Shown here in pieces: positions 48,398 through 56,844 of a stretch of 64,000 nucleotides of DNA (within the stretch, counting starts at the first letter, position 1; every line of letters begins with the position of its first letter). Made by a program: the position numbers and the translations under genes. The notes below the pieces were generated by a model. The model was not told the DNA's origin. It did no database searches and saw only the letters and a list, made by a program, of their open reading frames with translations. Source of the DNA: Dolomitihabitans soli (GTDB taxonomy: Bacteria > Actinomycetota > Actinomycetes > Streptosporangiales > Streptosporangiaceae); the NCBI RefSeq assembly GCF_022213955.1, contig NZ_JAKNTW010000006.1, forward strand, positions 418,569 through 482,568. Reading direction: 5' to 3'.

Positions 48398-48646
48398 TCC
48401 CAAGACCACAGACTCACCGATGAGGACCGTCAGCACATCGCTGCGGGGCTGGCCGAGGGGCTCGGGTTCACCGAGATCGGCCGGCGTCTCGGGCGGCCCG
48501 GCTCGACCATCATGCGGGAGGTCGCCCGCAACGGCGGACCCGACGATTGCCGGGCGCAGCGGGCGCGGGAGGCCACCAAGCAGCGTGCACGCCGGCACCG
48601 GCAGGCCCAGTCTCCGGCGCCCGCACCAGGAGCGACCGAGACTTGA
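48398..48646 (+). pseudogene. IS30-type helix-turn-helix fragment
   Basis: The frame reads RLTDEDRQHIAAGLAEGLGF followed by TEIGRRLGRPGSTIMREVAR and NGGPDDCRAQRAREATKQRA before a stop. This is the helix-turn-helix of IS30-like transposases and of MarR/GbsR-type regulators that borrow it. No start codon exists between the upstream in-frame stop (48395) and the domain, and the second domain is missing, so it is a remnant. The rest of 48164-48397 contains nothing I recognise. Confidence 0.6.
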
Positions 48647-48681
48647 AGGCGGTTTTCGGTCCGAACTTCCCCGACCCCCGT

Positions 48682-49404
48682 TCAGTCGGGGAGCTGCGGG
48701 ACCAGCCCGGCGAGCCGGGGTAGGACGGTGTCGCGCCAGCCGGGGCCCATCCGGGCGAAGGCGTCCCGGCCCCGGTGGTCGTCGAGGTCGAAGCCGGAGT
48801 GGTCGAGGAACAGCCGGGTGCCGCCGCCTTCGGGCACCAGGCGCCAGGTCAGCTTCCAGTTCTCGTTGAAGGTGTAGACGAAGCGGCGCTCCGGCTCGAC
48901 CTCGGTGACCTCGCACCCAATCGACCCCCAGCCGGGCATCTCCAGGTGGAAGCGGTGCCCGAGGGTGGCGGCGATGTCGCCGGGCGCCCACCAGCGGGCG
49001 TGCAGTTCGGGGGTGGTCAGCGCGCGCCAGACCTTCGCCGGGGGCGCGGCGATGAACTGGTCGACGGAGATCGTGGCGGTTTCGGTGTCGTGCACGGGGT
49101 CCTCCTCGATGAGGTCGGTAAGAATCCGCAGGCGGTCGCGCCAGAAGCGCTCGAAGGGATGGAGCCAGTCGCCGACGTCGGCGAGCGGCTCGGGCGTCAG
49201 GTGGTAGTAGCGCTCGCGGCCGATGGGTTCGTCACGGACGAGCCCGTTACGGCGCAGCACCTGGAGATGTTCGGCGACGGCCGGACGACTCAGCTCGAAC
49301 TTGCCCGCCAGACCGCCCGCGGTCTGCGGGCCGTCCGCCAGGAGTTCGAGTAACCGGCGGCGCACCGGGTTCGCCAGGGCGAGGAACACGTCATCGTTCG
49401 GCAC
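48682..49404 (-). CDS. ArsR-type regulator fused to an SRPBCC (AHSA1-like) domain
   Basis: 240 residues. Residues about 5-90 are an ArsR winged helix (ALANPVRRRLLELLADGPQT and LSRPAVAEHLQVLRRNGLVR). Residues about 108-235 are an SRPBCC/AHSA1 domain (ISVDQFIAAPPAKVWRALTT and WWAPGD) with a hydrophobic ligand cavity. Fusion suggests ligand-gated repression in one polypeptide. Three half-sites lie just before its start. Confidence 0.92.
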   Translation of the reverse strand: MPNDDVFLALANPVRRRLLELLADGPQTAGGLAGKFELSRPAVAEHLQVLRRNGLVRDEPIGRERYYHLTPEPLADVGDWLHPFERFWRDRLRILTDLIEEDPVHDTETATISVDQFIAAPPAKVWRALTTPELHARWWAPGDIAATLGHRFHLEMPGWGSIGCEVTEVEPERRFVYTFNENWKLTWRLVPEGGGTRLFLDHSGFDLDDHRGRDAFARMGPGWRDTVLPRLAGLVPQLPD

Positions 49405-49417
49405 GAGCAGACGTTAC

Positions 49418-49451
49418 GTCGGAAGAATCCGACATGTCAATATCTTCCGAC
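49418..49451. promoter_or_regulatory. candidate ArsR-SRPBCC operator with three half-sites
   Basis: GTCGGAAGA (49418-49426) pairs with TCTTCCGAC (49443-49451) as a perfect 9-bp inverted repeat, and GTCGGA (49418-49423) also pairs with TCCGAC (49428-49433). The element begins 13 bp upstream of the regulator's start codon, well placed for autoregulation. Confidence 0.7.
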
Positions 49452-49574
49452 GCGTTCGCCGGGCCGGGCCCGCCGGCCTTCGGGGAGGATCGGACCGATT
49501 CGCAGGCCTACCTGGCAGTAGTGCCGTGGGACCGCCTGGGCGCGCCAAGCCGGCGATTCTTTCGGGCCCGTCGA

Positions 49575-49588
49575 ATTGTTAGGACAAT
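49575..49588. promoter_or_regulatory. short palindrome ATTGTTAGGACAAT
   Basis: Five-base arms ATTGT and ACAAT around TAGG in an otherwise featureless 280-bp stretch (49452-49734). It lies upstream of a possible ORF and the GT1 gene and could be a regulator site. The surrounding sequence is AT-richer than the flanks. Confidence 0.35.
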
Positions 49589-49734
49589 GGTTTGCGTGGT
49601 GTTTGAGCGGGTAGCTAGGCGAAACCTTTATGGTTTGGTGAGTTCTTGGCTAGAGCGGTGAAGCCCGGCGGCACGGAGAAGTCACATGGGCGGAACGGTA
49701 GAGACCCCGGCGGTGGGCCGGGACGAGGACTCGC

Positions 49735-50151
49735 TTGTGGCAGTGTCGGGCGGCCAGCGCGCTGGTCCCGATCGCATGCCACGAGGTCGTCGCGGACGGG
49801 GTGACGCGCGGGGTCGAGAAGGCGGTCTTCGAGCACCCGCTCGAAGTGCCGCGCCAGGGCGGGGCGCGCGAGGTCTTCGTGGCGTTCTCGCTTGCCAAGT
49901 GGGAGGTCAGCCGGTTCCCCGGGGCCGGCGACCGGCATGGGATGAACCTGGGCCACCGGTGCCAGGAGGAGGCAGGCGGCATGCCGTACGCGTTCGACGC
50001 GGCGAGGCCCTTCGCGGGGGATCAGATCGTTCGCACCGCCATGCCTGAAACGGCTTTCCGGCCGGGTGACACCATCGCGCGATCACACCGTGACGACGAC
50101 GCCAATGGAGTCCGTGAACAGGTGGAGTCGGCCTCCACCGTGGCCGGGTGA
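49735..50151 (+). CDS. uncertain ORF, maybe a truncated gene, before the GT1 gene
   Basis: An open frame of up to 138 codons with consistently G/C third positions, encoding segments such as HEVVADGVTRGVEKAVFEHP and REVFVAFSLAKWEVSRFPG. I do not recognise the family. No ATG begins it (TTG at best), and a different frame starting at ATG 49686 reads into it, so a frameshifted or truncated gene is possible. It ends 7 bp before the glycosyltransferase start, as in an operon. Confidence 0.4.
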   Translation: MWQCRAASALVPIACHEVVADGVTRGVEKAVFEHPLEVPRQGGAREVFVAFSLAKWEVSRFPGAGDRHGMNLGHRCQEEAGGMPYAFDAARPFAGDQIVRTAMPETAFRPGDTIARSHRDDDANGVREQVESASTVAG

Positions 50152-50158
50152 GTCCGGC

Positions 50159-51292
50159 ATGGCCGGCTTATTACTCGTCCCCTTCGGGCAGCGAGGGCAT
50201 ACGTTTCCGATGGCTGTGCTCGCGCGCTGCCTCGTCGAGCGCGGGCACAGGGTCACGGTGTTCGTCGAGGCGCGGCACGCGCGCCCGCTGACCGGCATCG
50301 GCGCCGACGTGGTCAACCCCGCTCGCTGGAGCACCGGCGGACCGGTCCCCGGCCACGTGGTGCGCAGCGGCGACGCGGGAGCCATGTTCCGGCACCTGTT
50401 CTTCGGCTCGGTGGCCGACATGGCGCTCGACATCGGGGAGGCGCTTCGGATGAGCAACGCCGACCTTCTGGTCAGCGACGTGTTCATGCCGGGCGGCGGA
50501 ATGGCGGCCGAACGCGCGGGACTGCCCTGGGCGTCGCTGTCGTGCAGTCCGGTCCCGGTGCTCGACGCGGGCAAGATCTTCATCGAGGAGTCGCTGCGAC
50601 CGTGTTTCGAGGTGGAGGGCATGCGGGAGAGCCTCCTCGCGCTCACCTCGCCGTACCTGCACCTCATCCCGGCGACACCGGGCTTCGCCGGGCCGGTCGA
50701 CTTCCCCAGCCCCGTCGCGCTGACCGGGCCGCTGGTCGGAGCCCCGCGCGGGGGCCTCGCGCGGGGCGGTCAGACCATCGCCGTCACCACCAGCAGCGCC
50801 CCGCGCGGCACGCTCCGCGCCGGCGGCCCGGCCCAGGACCACTACATCCGAGTCGTCATCGAGGCGTTCGGCGGCACCGAGACCGAGGTCGTCGTGTTCC
50901 TCCCGACCGGCACCGATCCGGCCTCGCTGCCCGTCCCCCCGCCCAACGTGCGGCTGATCGAGCCGGCCGACCACGACGAGGTGTTCGACCGGTGCTCGGC
51001 CGTGGTGACCCACGCGGGCTGGGGGACCGTGTCCCGGGCACTGCGCAGAGGACTTCCGCTGGTCCTCCTTCCACTCGTCAACGATCAGGGCTACATCGCG
51101 CGGCGCTGTGCCGAGTTACGGTTGGGCGTCGCGCTCGACCCGGGCTCGCTCACCGCTCAGACCCTGCGCGAGGCCGTTGACACCGTGGTCGGGTCGCCGG
51201 TCTACCGATCGGCCGCGGTCGCCTTCGCAGCCGGGCTGGAGGCCGCTCCGCCCGCCCAGACCGCGGCCCATCTCATCGAGTCCTTGCTGTAA
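50159..51292 (+). CDS. GT1-family macrolide-type glycosyltransferase
   Basis: 377 residues with the GT-B fold of UDP/NDP-sugar transferases acting on natural products. N-terminal FGQRGHTFPMAVLARCLVER contains the catalytic His region; the donor-binding signature is VVTHAGWGTVSRALRRGLPL with VNDQGYIARRCAE. Could glycosylate a lipophilic acceptor or inactivate a macrolide. ATG at 50159 begins just before the first strand; a longer upstream start adds Pro/Ser-rich sequence. Confidence 0.88.
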   Translation: MAGLLLVPFGQRGHTFPMAVLARCLVERGHRVTVFVEARHARPLTGIGADVVNPARWSTGGPVPGHVVRSGDAGAMFRHLFFGSVADMALDIGEALRMSNADLLVSDVFMPGGGMAAERAGLPWASLSCSPVPVLDAGKIFIEESLRPCFEVEGMRESLLALTSPYLHLIPATPGFAGPVDFPSPVALTGPLVGAPRGGLARGGQTIAVTTSSAPRGTLRAGGPAQDHYIRVVIEAFGGTETEVVVFLPTGTDPASLPVPPPNVRLIEPADHDEVFDRCSAVVTHAGWGTVSRALRRGLPLVLLPLVNDQGYIARRCAELRLGVALDPGSLTAQTLREAVDTVVGSPVYRSAAVAFAAGLEAAPPAQTAAHLIESLL

Positions 51293-51303
51293 GAGTCGGA
51301 ACG

Positions 51304-51440
51304 TGCTTTCCGGGGTGTCTCGCGACACCTTGGCGGTCGAATTCATTGCCGCCCGAGGCTTGCTTTTCGGGTGTCTCGAAATAAGCACGGGAGGTGCTTT
51401 CACGCGGACCGGAAGGCTGCTTTCCAGTGCCTCGAAATCC
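51304..51440. repeat. three degenerate units spaced exactly 57 bp
   Basis: TGCTTTCCGGGGTGTCTCG at 51304, TGCTTTTCGGGTGTCTCGAA at 51361 and TGCTTTCCAGTGCCTCGAAA at 51418. Only about 20 bases of each 57-bp period are conserved. Located between the convergent GT1 and quinone oxidoreductase genes. Confidence 0.65.
51314..51329 (+). terminator. GC hairpin after the GT1 gene
   Basis: GGTGTC-TCGC-GACACC forms a 6-bp stem with a tetraloop 21 bp after the stop; only a short T run follows. Part of the first 57-bp repeat unit. Confidence 0.5.
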
Positions 51441-51447
51441 AGGCCCG

Positions 51448-52416
51448 TCACTTCTGGGCGGGGAGCAGAACCGTCTTCCCGATGGCGGTCCGCTCCTCGA
51501 ACGCCCGGTGCGCGGCGGCGGCCTCCTCCAGCGGGTGGGTCGCGCCGATCAACGGTGTGAGCTCGCCGGAGACGGCCAGTTCCAGGGCCGTCTCCAGCAG
51601 CCGGGCGCTCTCCTCGGGCGGCAGCAGCACCGAGGCGAAGCCGCGCACGGTCAGCCCTCGGTTGAGGACGTCGGCCGGTTCGAACCGGGGCGGGGTGCCG
51701 CCGGCCGTACCGTAGACGATCATTCGGCCGCCGACGGCGAGGAGGTCGAAGGCGGTGCCGGACACCGCGCCGCCGACCGTTTCGAGCACCACGTGGACGC
51801 CGCCGCCGGCGGCCTCCCTGACCCGGTCGCCCCAGTCGGGCAGGAGGTAGTCGATCGCCACGTCCGCGCCGAGCCGCTCGGCGACGGTCAGCTTCCGCTC
51901 GCCGCCGGCGACGGCGATCACCCTGGCCCCCGCCCGTTTGGCGAGCTGGACCAGCAGGCTGCCCACCCCGCCGGCGGCGGCCTCGACCAGCACGACCTCG
52001 CCCGGCTGGATCGCCGCGGTCTCGATCACCCCCACCGCCGCCGAGCCCTGGCCCAGCAGCGCGACGGCCTGGTGATCGTTCAGCCCGGCGGGAACGGCCC
52101 GTACGGCGGGCAGCGCGACCAGCTCCGCGTAACCGCCGCCGGCGACCGACATCCCCAGCACCCGGCTGCCGACCAGCCCCGCGTCGGCGTCCCGGCCCGC
52201 GGCGACCACCGTGCCCGCCACCTCGAAGCCCGGCGTGTAGGGAAGCGGAGGTGTGTAGCCCGGGATCAGCCCGGCCCTCATCTGGATCTCCGCGAAGCTG
52301 ATCCCGGCGGCGGTCACCCGGACCAGCAGCTCGCCCGGCGCCGGTTCGGCGTCGGGCACCTCGTCCACCCGGAGCACCTCGGGCGGGCCGAACTCGTGGA
52401 CCCTGGCAGCTCTCAT
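51448..52416 (-). CDS. NADPH:quinone oxidoreductase (zinc-free MDR family)
   Basis: 322 residues. N-terminal GroES-like domain (MRAARVHEFGPPEVLRVDEV) and a Rossmann domain with VLVEAAAGGVGSLLVQLAKR (GGVG nucleotide motif, about 147-166). No zinc-ligand cysteines are present, so it belongs to the quinone-reductase branch. Divergent from an HxlR regulator with a clear operator; probably induced by quinones or other electrophiles. Confidence 0.92.
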   Translation of the reverse strand: MRAARVHEFGPPEVLRVDEVPDAEPAPGELLVRVTAAGISFAEIQMRAGLIPGYTPPLPYTPGFEVAGTVVAAGRDADAGLVGSRVLGMSVAGGGYAELVALPAVRAVPAGLNDHQAVALLGQGSAAVGVIETAAIQPGEVVLVEAAAGGVGSLLVQLAKRAGARVIAVAGGERKLTVAERLGADVAIDYLLPDWGDRVREAAGGGVHVVLETVGGAVSGTAFDLLAVGGRMIVYGTAGGTPPRFEPADVLNRGLTVRGFASVLLPPEESARLLETALELAVSGELTPLIGATHPLEEAAAAHRAFEERTAIGKTVLLPAQK

Positions 52417-52481
52417 CGCTTGTCCCTCGTCTCGTTGGGGGTCACTGACGAGGAAGCTATCCAGAAGATACTTGTTACTTC

Positions 52482-52501
52482 AAAGGTAGCTAGATACCTT
52501 T
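52482..52501. promoter_or_regulatory. perfect palindromic operator between quinone reductase and HxlR
   Basis: AAAGGTAGCTAGATACCTTT: 7-bp arms AAAGGTA and TACCTTT with a 6-base spacer, 6 bp before the HxlR start and 65 bp before the reductase start. A further half-site GATACTT lies at 52467-52473. Confidence 0.75.
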
Positions 52502-52507
52502 TGGAAA

Positions 52508-52876
52508 GTGACCAAGCCACTCGATCCCGAGATGTTCGACCCCGCCTGCCCGTCCAGCGCCATGCCGATCCGGATCGGTGACAAGTGGTCGGCCCAGGTG
52601 ATCGTCTGCCTGGACGAGGGTCCCAGACGGTTCTCCGAGCTCCAGGTGCCGATCAGGGGTGTCACGCCGAAGGTCCTGACCCAGACCCTCCGCGCGCTCG
52701 AACGCGACGGCATGGTCACCCGGACCGCCTACGCCGAGATCCCGCCCCGGGTCGAGTACGAGCTGACCGAGCTGGGCCGTACCCTCTTCGCCCCCATCGC
52801 CGCCTGCCGTGCCTGGGCCGCCGACAACTTCTCCGCGATGCTCGAAGCCCGCGAAGCCTACGACAACCGCGACTAA
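52508..52876 (+). CDS. HxlR-family redox/electrophile-responsive regulator
   Basis: 122 residues with the HxlR winged helix (IGDKWSAQVIVCLDEGPRRF, VTPKVLTQTLRALERDGMVT and VEYELTELGRTL). Two cysteines (about 14 and 34), plus one near 98, could sense oxidants, as in quinone-responsive members. GTG start right after the palindrome, without a clear ribosome binding site. The last 4 bases overlap the convergent IclR gene. Confidence 0.9.
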   Translation: MTKPLDPEMFDPACPSSAMPIRIGDKWSAQVIVCLDEGPRRFSELQVPIRGVTPKVLTQTLRALERDGMVTRTAYAEIPPRVEYELTELGRTLFAPIAACRAWAADNFSAMLEAREAYDNRD

Positions 52877-53667
52877 CCCTCAGGCGGGCGCTTGGTGGAG
52901 CCCAGTTTCCTGGAGATGCGCCGTGCCGTTTCGGCGACCTGGGGGCCCAGGGTGCGCACCCGGGCGGCGGTGATCCGGGAGGTGAGGCCCGAGACGGAGA
53001 TGGCGGCCGTCACGGTCTCCGCGTGGTTGAAGATGGGCGCGCCCACACAGCGCACCTCCGGCTCGTTCTCGCGGTCGTCGACGGCGTAGCCGCGTTGCCT
53101 GATCCGGCCCAGTTCGGTGCGCAGGCCGGCCGCGTCGGTGATCGTGTGCCGGGTGACGCTCGGCAGCCCGGCCGCCACCACCTCCTCGACGACCTCCTCG
53201 GGCTGCCACGCCAGGATCGCCTTGCCGACGGCCGTGCAGTGGATGGGCGCCCGGCTGCCGATCCGCGACGCCATCCTGACATTCGTCGCGTTCTCCACCT
53301 TGTCGATGTAGACGATGTGCGGCGGGTCGTACAGCACCAGGTGCACGGTCTCGCGGACCTCGGACATCAGGCGGTGCGCCTCCTCGGCGGCGACCGTCCG
53401 CAGGTCGAGCCGCGTCAGGTACGCCTGGCCGAGGTGCAGGGCGCCGAGCCCGAGCCGGTACGCGCCGCTCTTCCTGTCCCTGGTCAGCAGGTTCGCCTCG
53501 ATCAGCGGCACGGTGAGCCGGAGCACCGTGCTCTTGGACAGGCCGACCGCCTCGGCGAGCCGGGTGAGGGAGAGGCCGTGGCCTGAGTGATCGCGCACAT
53601 GCTCCAGTACGGCGAGCGCACGCCGCAGCGAAGCCGACTGGTTGCGCGCCTTGGGGGGTTCGTCCAT
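52873..53667 (-). CDS. IclR-family regulator of the sugar ABC importer
   Basis: 264 residues. Winged-helix domain (about 12-75: LRRALAVLEHVRDHSGHGLS and LAEAVGLSKSTVLRLTVPLI) and an IclR effector domain (about 90-255) with GSRAPIHCTAVGKAILAW. Divergent from the sugar-binding-protein gene, with repeated TTCTGCAC boxes between, so it most simply controls that operon in response to its substrate. Confidence 0.9.
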   Translation of the reverse strand: MDEPPKARNQSASLRRALAVLEHVRDHSGHGLSLTRLAEAVGLSKSTVLRLTVPLIEANLLTRDRKSGAYRLGLGALHLGQAYLTRLDLRTVAAEEAHRLMSEVRETVHLVLYDPPHIVYIDKVENATNVRMASRIGSRAPIHCTAVGKAILAWQPEEVVEEVVAAGLPSVTRHTITDAAGLRTELGRIRQRGYAVDDRENEPEVRCVGAPIFNHAETVTAAISVSGLTSRITAARVRTLGPQVAETARRISRKLGSTKRPPEG

Positions 53668-53709
53668 GGCTGCCTTTCGACGTTACGGCGGCTACGGGCA
53701 CCAGGCGGC

Positions 53710-53737
53710 TTCTGCACCACATCGTTCTGCACTGCAC
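53710..53737. promoter_or_regulatory. repeated TTCTGCAC boxes, candidate IclR sites
   Basis: TTCTGCAC occurs at 53710-53717 and 53725-53732 (15 bp apart), followed by TGCAC at 53733-53737. They lie between the IclR gene and the sugar importer genes. Confidence 0.5.
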
Positions 53738-53805
53738 AACAAGTCACCCCGGTCCTTCCCGAGCCGGTGAAGCCCTCTTAGGGTCTGCCCCCATTGGAGG
53801 TAATA

Positions 53806-55068
53806 GTGAAGATTCTTAACTGGGCAGCCGCGGGCCTGGCCGTACTGGCGCTGGCGGCGTGCGCGCCGTCCACCGCGCCGCAGGCCGGCGGGGGTGACGA
53901 GAAGTCGGGGACGCTGCGGGTGTGGCTCTACGAGGAGCCGAACCGGGCGCCGAAGGAGAAGGTCGTCGCCGAGGCGGTCAAGGAGTTCACGGCCGCCAAC
54001 TCGGGCGTCGAGGTCGAGGTGTCCTACATCCCGACGACCCCGGCCAGGCACGAGAAGTTCAAGGGCGCCTTCAACGACCCGGCCAGCGCGCCCGACGTCG
54101 CCGAGTACGGCAACACCGACCTCGCCGAGTACGCCGCCGCCGGTGGCTTCGCCGACCTCACCGCCGACGTGCGGGCGTGGCCCGAGGGCGCGGACCTCGG
54201 CGCCGACCTGCTCGGCTCCGCCACCGTCGACGGCAAGCTGTACGGCGTGCCCTGGTTCATCGGCATCCGCGCGCTCTACTACCGCACCGACGTCTTCGAC
54301 GAACTCGGCCTCAAGCCGCCCGCCTCCATCGAGGAACTGACCAGCACTGCCCGCCAGATCCGAGCCAAGAAGCCCGACATGTACGGCATAGCGGTCGGCG
54401 GGGAGTACACCTTCGGCGCGCTGCCCCTCGTCTGGGACGCCGGCGGCGACATCGAGAAGCTGGACAGCCCCGAGTCGCGCAAGGGCGTGCAGGCTTACAC
54501 CGACCTGCTGAAGGACGACAACTGCCCGCCGCAGACCTGTGCCTCGCTGACCGGCGGCAAGACCGTCGAGCTGTTCGCGGGCGGCAAGGCGGCCATGGGC
54601 ATCCTCGGCAACTTCAGCCGGTCCGCCGTGGACGCCGGCCCCGCCGCCGGGAAGTACGCGGTCGTGCCGCTGCCCGGGGCCGCGAAGGACTCGATCGCCC
54701 CCGCGTTCGCCGGCGGCAACAACCTGGGCGTGCTGAAGAGCAGTGCGCACCGGTCGCTCGCGGTCAAGTTCGTCCAGCTCCTCAGCGGCAAGACGTACCA
54801 GACCAAGATGTTCGAGGCGATGGGCAACCTGCCGACGCTCACCTCCGCCCGTGACGCGCTCGCCGCCGAGGAGCCGTTCCTCAAGCCGTTCCTCGACACC
54901 GTCGCGGCGGGCACCAGGTTCGTGCCGATCGACCCGGCCTGGGTGAAGATCGACAATCAGAAGGTCATCCCGACCATGCTGCAGAAGATCGCCACCGGAC
55001 GGTCGACCGTCGAGGAGGCCACCACCGAGGCGGCCACGGCGGTGAACGCCGCGTTCGGACGGTCATGA
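53806..55068 (+). CDS. sugar-binding lipoprotein of an ABC importer
   Basis: 420 residues. Lipobox LALAAC with Cys19 (about residues 14-19) after a short hydrophobic signal, then a family 1 extracellular solute-binding protein (GTLRVWLYEE start, YGVPWFIGIRALYYRTDVFD hinge region, FAGGNNLGVLKSS). It delivers an oligosaccharide to the membrane permeases. The GTG at 53806 has GGAGG 7 bases upstream. Overlaps the next gene by 4 bases. Confidence 0.92.
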   Translation: MKILNWAAAGLAVLALAACAPSTAPQAGGGDEKSGTLRVWLYEEPNRAPKEKVVAEAVKEFTAANSGVEVEVSYIPTTPARHEKFKGAFNDPASAPDVAEYGNTDLAEYAAAGGFADLTADVRAWPEGADLGADLLGSATVDGKLYGVPWFIGIRALYYRTDVFDELGLKPPASIEELTSTARQIRAKKPDMYGIAVGGEYTFGALPLVWDAGGDIEKLDSPESRKGVQAYTDLLKDDNCPPQTCASLTGGKTVELFAGGKAAMGILGNFSRSAVDAGPAAGKYAVVPLPGAAKDSIAPAFAGGNNLGVLKSSAHRSLAVKFVQLLSGKTYQTKMFEAMGNLPTLTSARDALAAEEPFLKPFLDTVAAGTRFVPIDPAWVKIDNQKVIPTMLQKIATGRSTVEEATTEAATAVNAAFGRS

Positions 55069-55949
55069 CGCAGGCGGGCCGCACCCGAACCCCTTGGCTC
55101 TACCTCCTGCCCACCGTGGCCGTGCTCGCGCCGCTGTTCGGCTACCCGATCTACATGCTGGGCCTGCTGTCGGTCTTCGACTACCGGCAGGCCCAGGTCA
55201 GCGGGGGCGAACCGACCACCTTCATCGGCTTCGGCAACTACGCGACGCTGTTCGGCGATCCGCGCTTCTGGTCGATCCTGGGCCAGACCGTGGTCTTCGC
55301 CGCCGTCCTGGTGATCGTCACGCTGGCCGTCGGCGCGGCGCTCGCCGTGGTGCTCACCCGAGCCGGGCACTGGCCCCGGCTGCTGCTGTCGCTGGCGGCG
55401 ATGGCCGCCTGGGCCGCGCCCGCGATGACCGGCTCGACGGTCTGGATGTTCCTGTTCGACGCCGACCTCGGGCTGGTCAACCAGGTGCTCGGGATCGACG
55501 GTTTCAACTGGTTCTACGACCGGTGGGTCACCTTCGGGGTGGTCGGCGCGACCGTCGTCTGGCACTCGTTCCCGCTGGTCATGGTGATGCTGTTCGCGGG
55601 GATCCAGGCGATTCCGGTCTCGGTGCGCGAGGCGGCCGCCCTCGACGGGGCCTCGGAGTGGCAGTCGTTCTGGCGGATCATCGTGCCGATGCTCCGGCCG
55701 CTGATCACGATCGTCGTCATCCAGTCGATCATCTGGGACTTCAAGATCTTCACCCAGATCTACGTGATGACGAACGGCGGCGGCATCGCGGGCCAGAACT
55801 CCGTCCTCAACGTCTACGCCTACCAGACCGCGTTCGGCTCCTCCGAGTACGGACTCGGGTCGGCGATCGGCGTCGTCATGACCCTCATCCTGCTCGTCGT
55901 CACCCTGTTCTACATCCGAGCGCTGCACCGGACGGGAGAGAAGCTGTGA
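55065..55949 (+). CDS. sugar ABC permease, MalF/UgpA-type
   Basis: 294 residues with six membrane helices and the EAA loop VREAAALDGASEWQSFWRII near 190-210, which docks the ATPase. The first helix reads LYLLPTVAVLAPLFGYPIYM. Overlaps its neighbours by 4 bases each, so co-translated with the binding protein and second permease. Confidence 0.92.
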   Translation: MTQAGRTRTPWLYLLPTVAVLAPLFGYPIYMLGLLSVFDYRQAQVSGGEPTTFIGFGNYATLFGDPRFWSILGQTVVFAAVLVIVTLAVGAALAVVLTRAGHWPRLLLSLAAMAAWAAPAMTGSTVWMFLFDADLGLVNQVLGIDGFNWFYDRWVTFGVVGATVVWHSFPLVMVMLFAGIQAIPVSVREAAALDGASEWQSFWRIIVPMLRPLITIVVIQSIIWDFKIFTQIYVMTNGGGIAGQNSVLNVYAYQTAFGSSEYGLGSAIGVVMTLILLVVTLFYIRALHRTGEKL

Positions 55950-56779
55950 GGCGACCGGTCGCCGACGTCGTGGCGGTGGTCACCGCCTTCGTCACCTTCT
56001 TCCCGATCTACTGGATGGTCCTGTCCGCGCTGAAACCGGCGGGCGAGATCCAGTCGCTCGACGCGCGCCCGTGGACCCTGGCCCCCACCTTCGAGCACTT
56101 CCAGCGGGTCCTCACCGGTGAGAACTTCAGCCGCTACTTCCTCAACAGCCTGTTCGTCGCGCTGACCGTCGTCGTTCTCTCGGCCCTGGTCGCCTTCCTC
56201 GCCGCCGTCGCCGTCACCCGCTTCACCTTCAGGTTCCGCACCACGGTCCTGATCATGTTCCTGGTCGCCCAGATGGTCCCGGTCGAGGCGCTCACCATCC
56301 CGCTGTTCTTCCTGATCCGCGACCTGGGTACGGCGGTGCCGGGCGTGGGACTCAACACCCTCGGCGCCCTCGTCCTGGTCCACCTCGCCTTCTCGCTCCC
56401 GTTCGCCATCTGGATGATGCGCGGCTTCGTCGCCGCCGTCCCCGAGGCGCTGGAGGAGGCCGCCATGATCGACGGCGCCGGCCGGGCGACCATCCTGTGG
56501 CGCGTGATCTTCCCCCTGGTGGCCCCCGGTCTCGTCGCCACCAGCGTCTTCTCCTTCATCACCGCCTGGAACGACTTCATCTTCGCCCGCACCTTCATCA
56601 TCTCCGCCAAGGACAACCAGACCCTGCCGGCCGCCCTCCTCGTCTTCTTCAAACCCGACGAGAACGACTGGGGCGGCATCATGGCCGCCTCCACCCTGAT
56701 GACCATCCCGGTGCTCATCTTCTTCATCGCCGTCCAACGCAGACTCATCGCCGGCCTGGGCGGAGCGATCAAGGACTGA
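55946..56779 (+). CDS. sugar ABC permease, MalG/UgpE-type
   Basis: 277 residues with six helices; the EAA loop is EALEEAAMIDGAGRATILWR near 165-190. GTG overlaps the previous stop. No ATPase gene follows; such importers in actinomycetes usually share a general ATPase (MsiK-type), so this is expected. A 51-bp piece of this gene (56656-56706) is duplicated at 60746. Confidence 0.92.
   Translation: MRRPVADVVAVVTAFVTFFPIYWMVLSALKPAGEIQSLDARPWTLAPTFEHFQRVLTGENFSRYFLNSLFVALTVVVLSALVAFLAAVAVTRFTFRFRTTVLIMFLVAQMVPVEALTIPLFFLIRDLGTAVPGVGLNTLGALVLVHLAFSLPFAIWMMRGFVAAVPEALEEAAMIDGAGRATILWRVIFPLVAPGLVATSVFSFITAWNDFIFARTFIISAKDNQTLPAALLVFFKPDENDWGGIMAASTLMTIPVLIFFIAVQRRLIAGLGGAIKD
56656..56706 (+). repeat. 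permease segment duplicated at 60746-60796
   Basis: 51 bp from CGACGAG to GACCAT match 60746-60796 in 47 positions in the same orientation, 4090 bp apart. Here it encodes DENDWGGIMAASTLMT of the permease, so this is the parental copy. Confidence 0.9.
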
Positions 56780-56844
56780 CCCGCCCCGCTCGCGCGTGCA
56801 TGATCAGCGGCGTAACAGGTCGGGCAGACAGGCTGGAGTGCTGA

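Noticed and set aside
48398..48646. Intact insertion sequence
   Set aside because: Only a helix-turn-helix remains; no DDE domain, terminal inverted repeats or target duplication were seen.
53806..56779. Incomplete sugar importer as a broken operon
   Set aside because: Missing ATPase genes are normal for actinomycete sugar importers that share a general ATPase; all three genes are intact.
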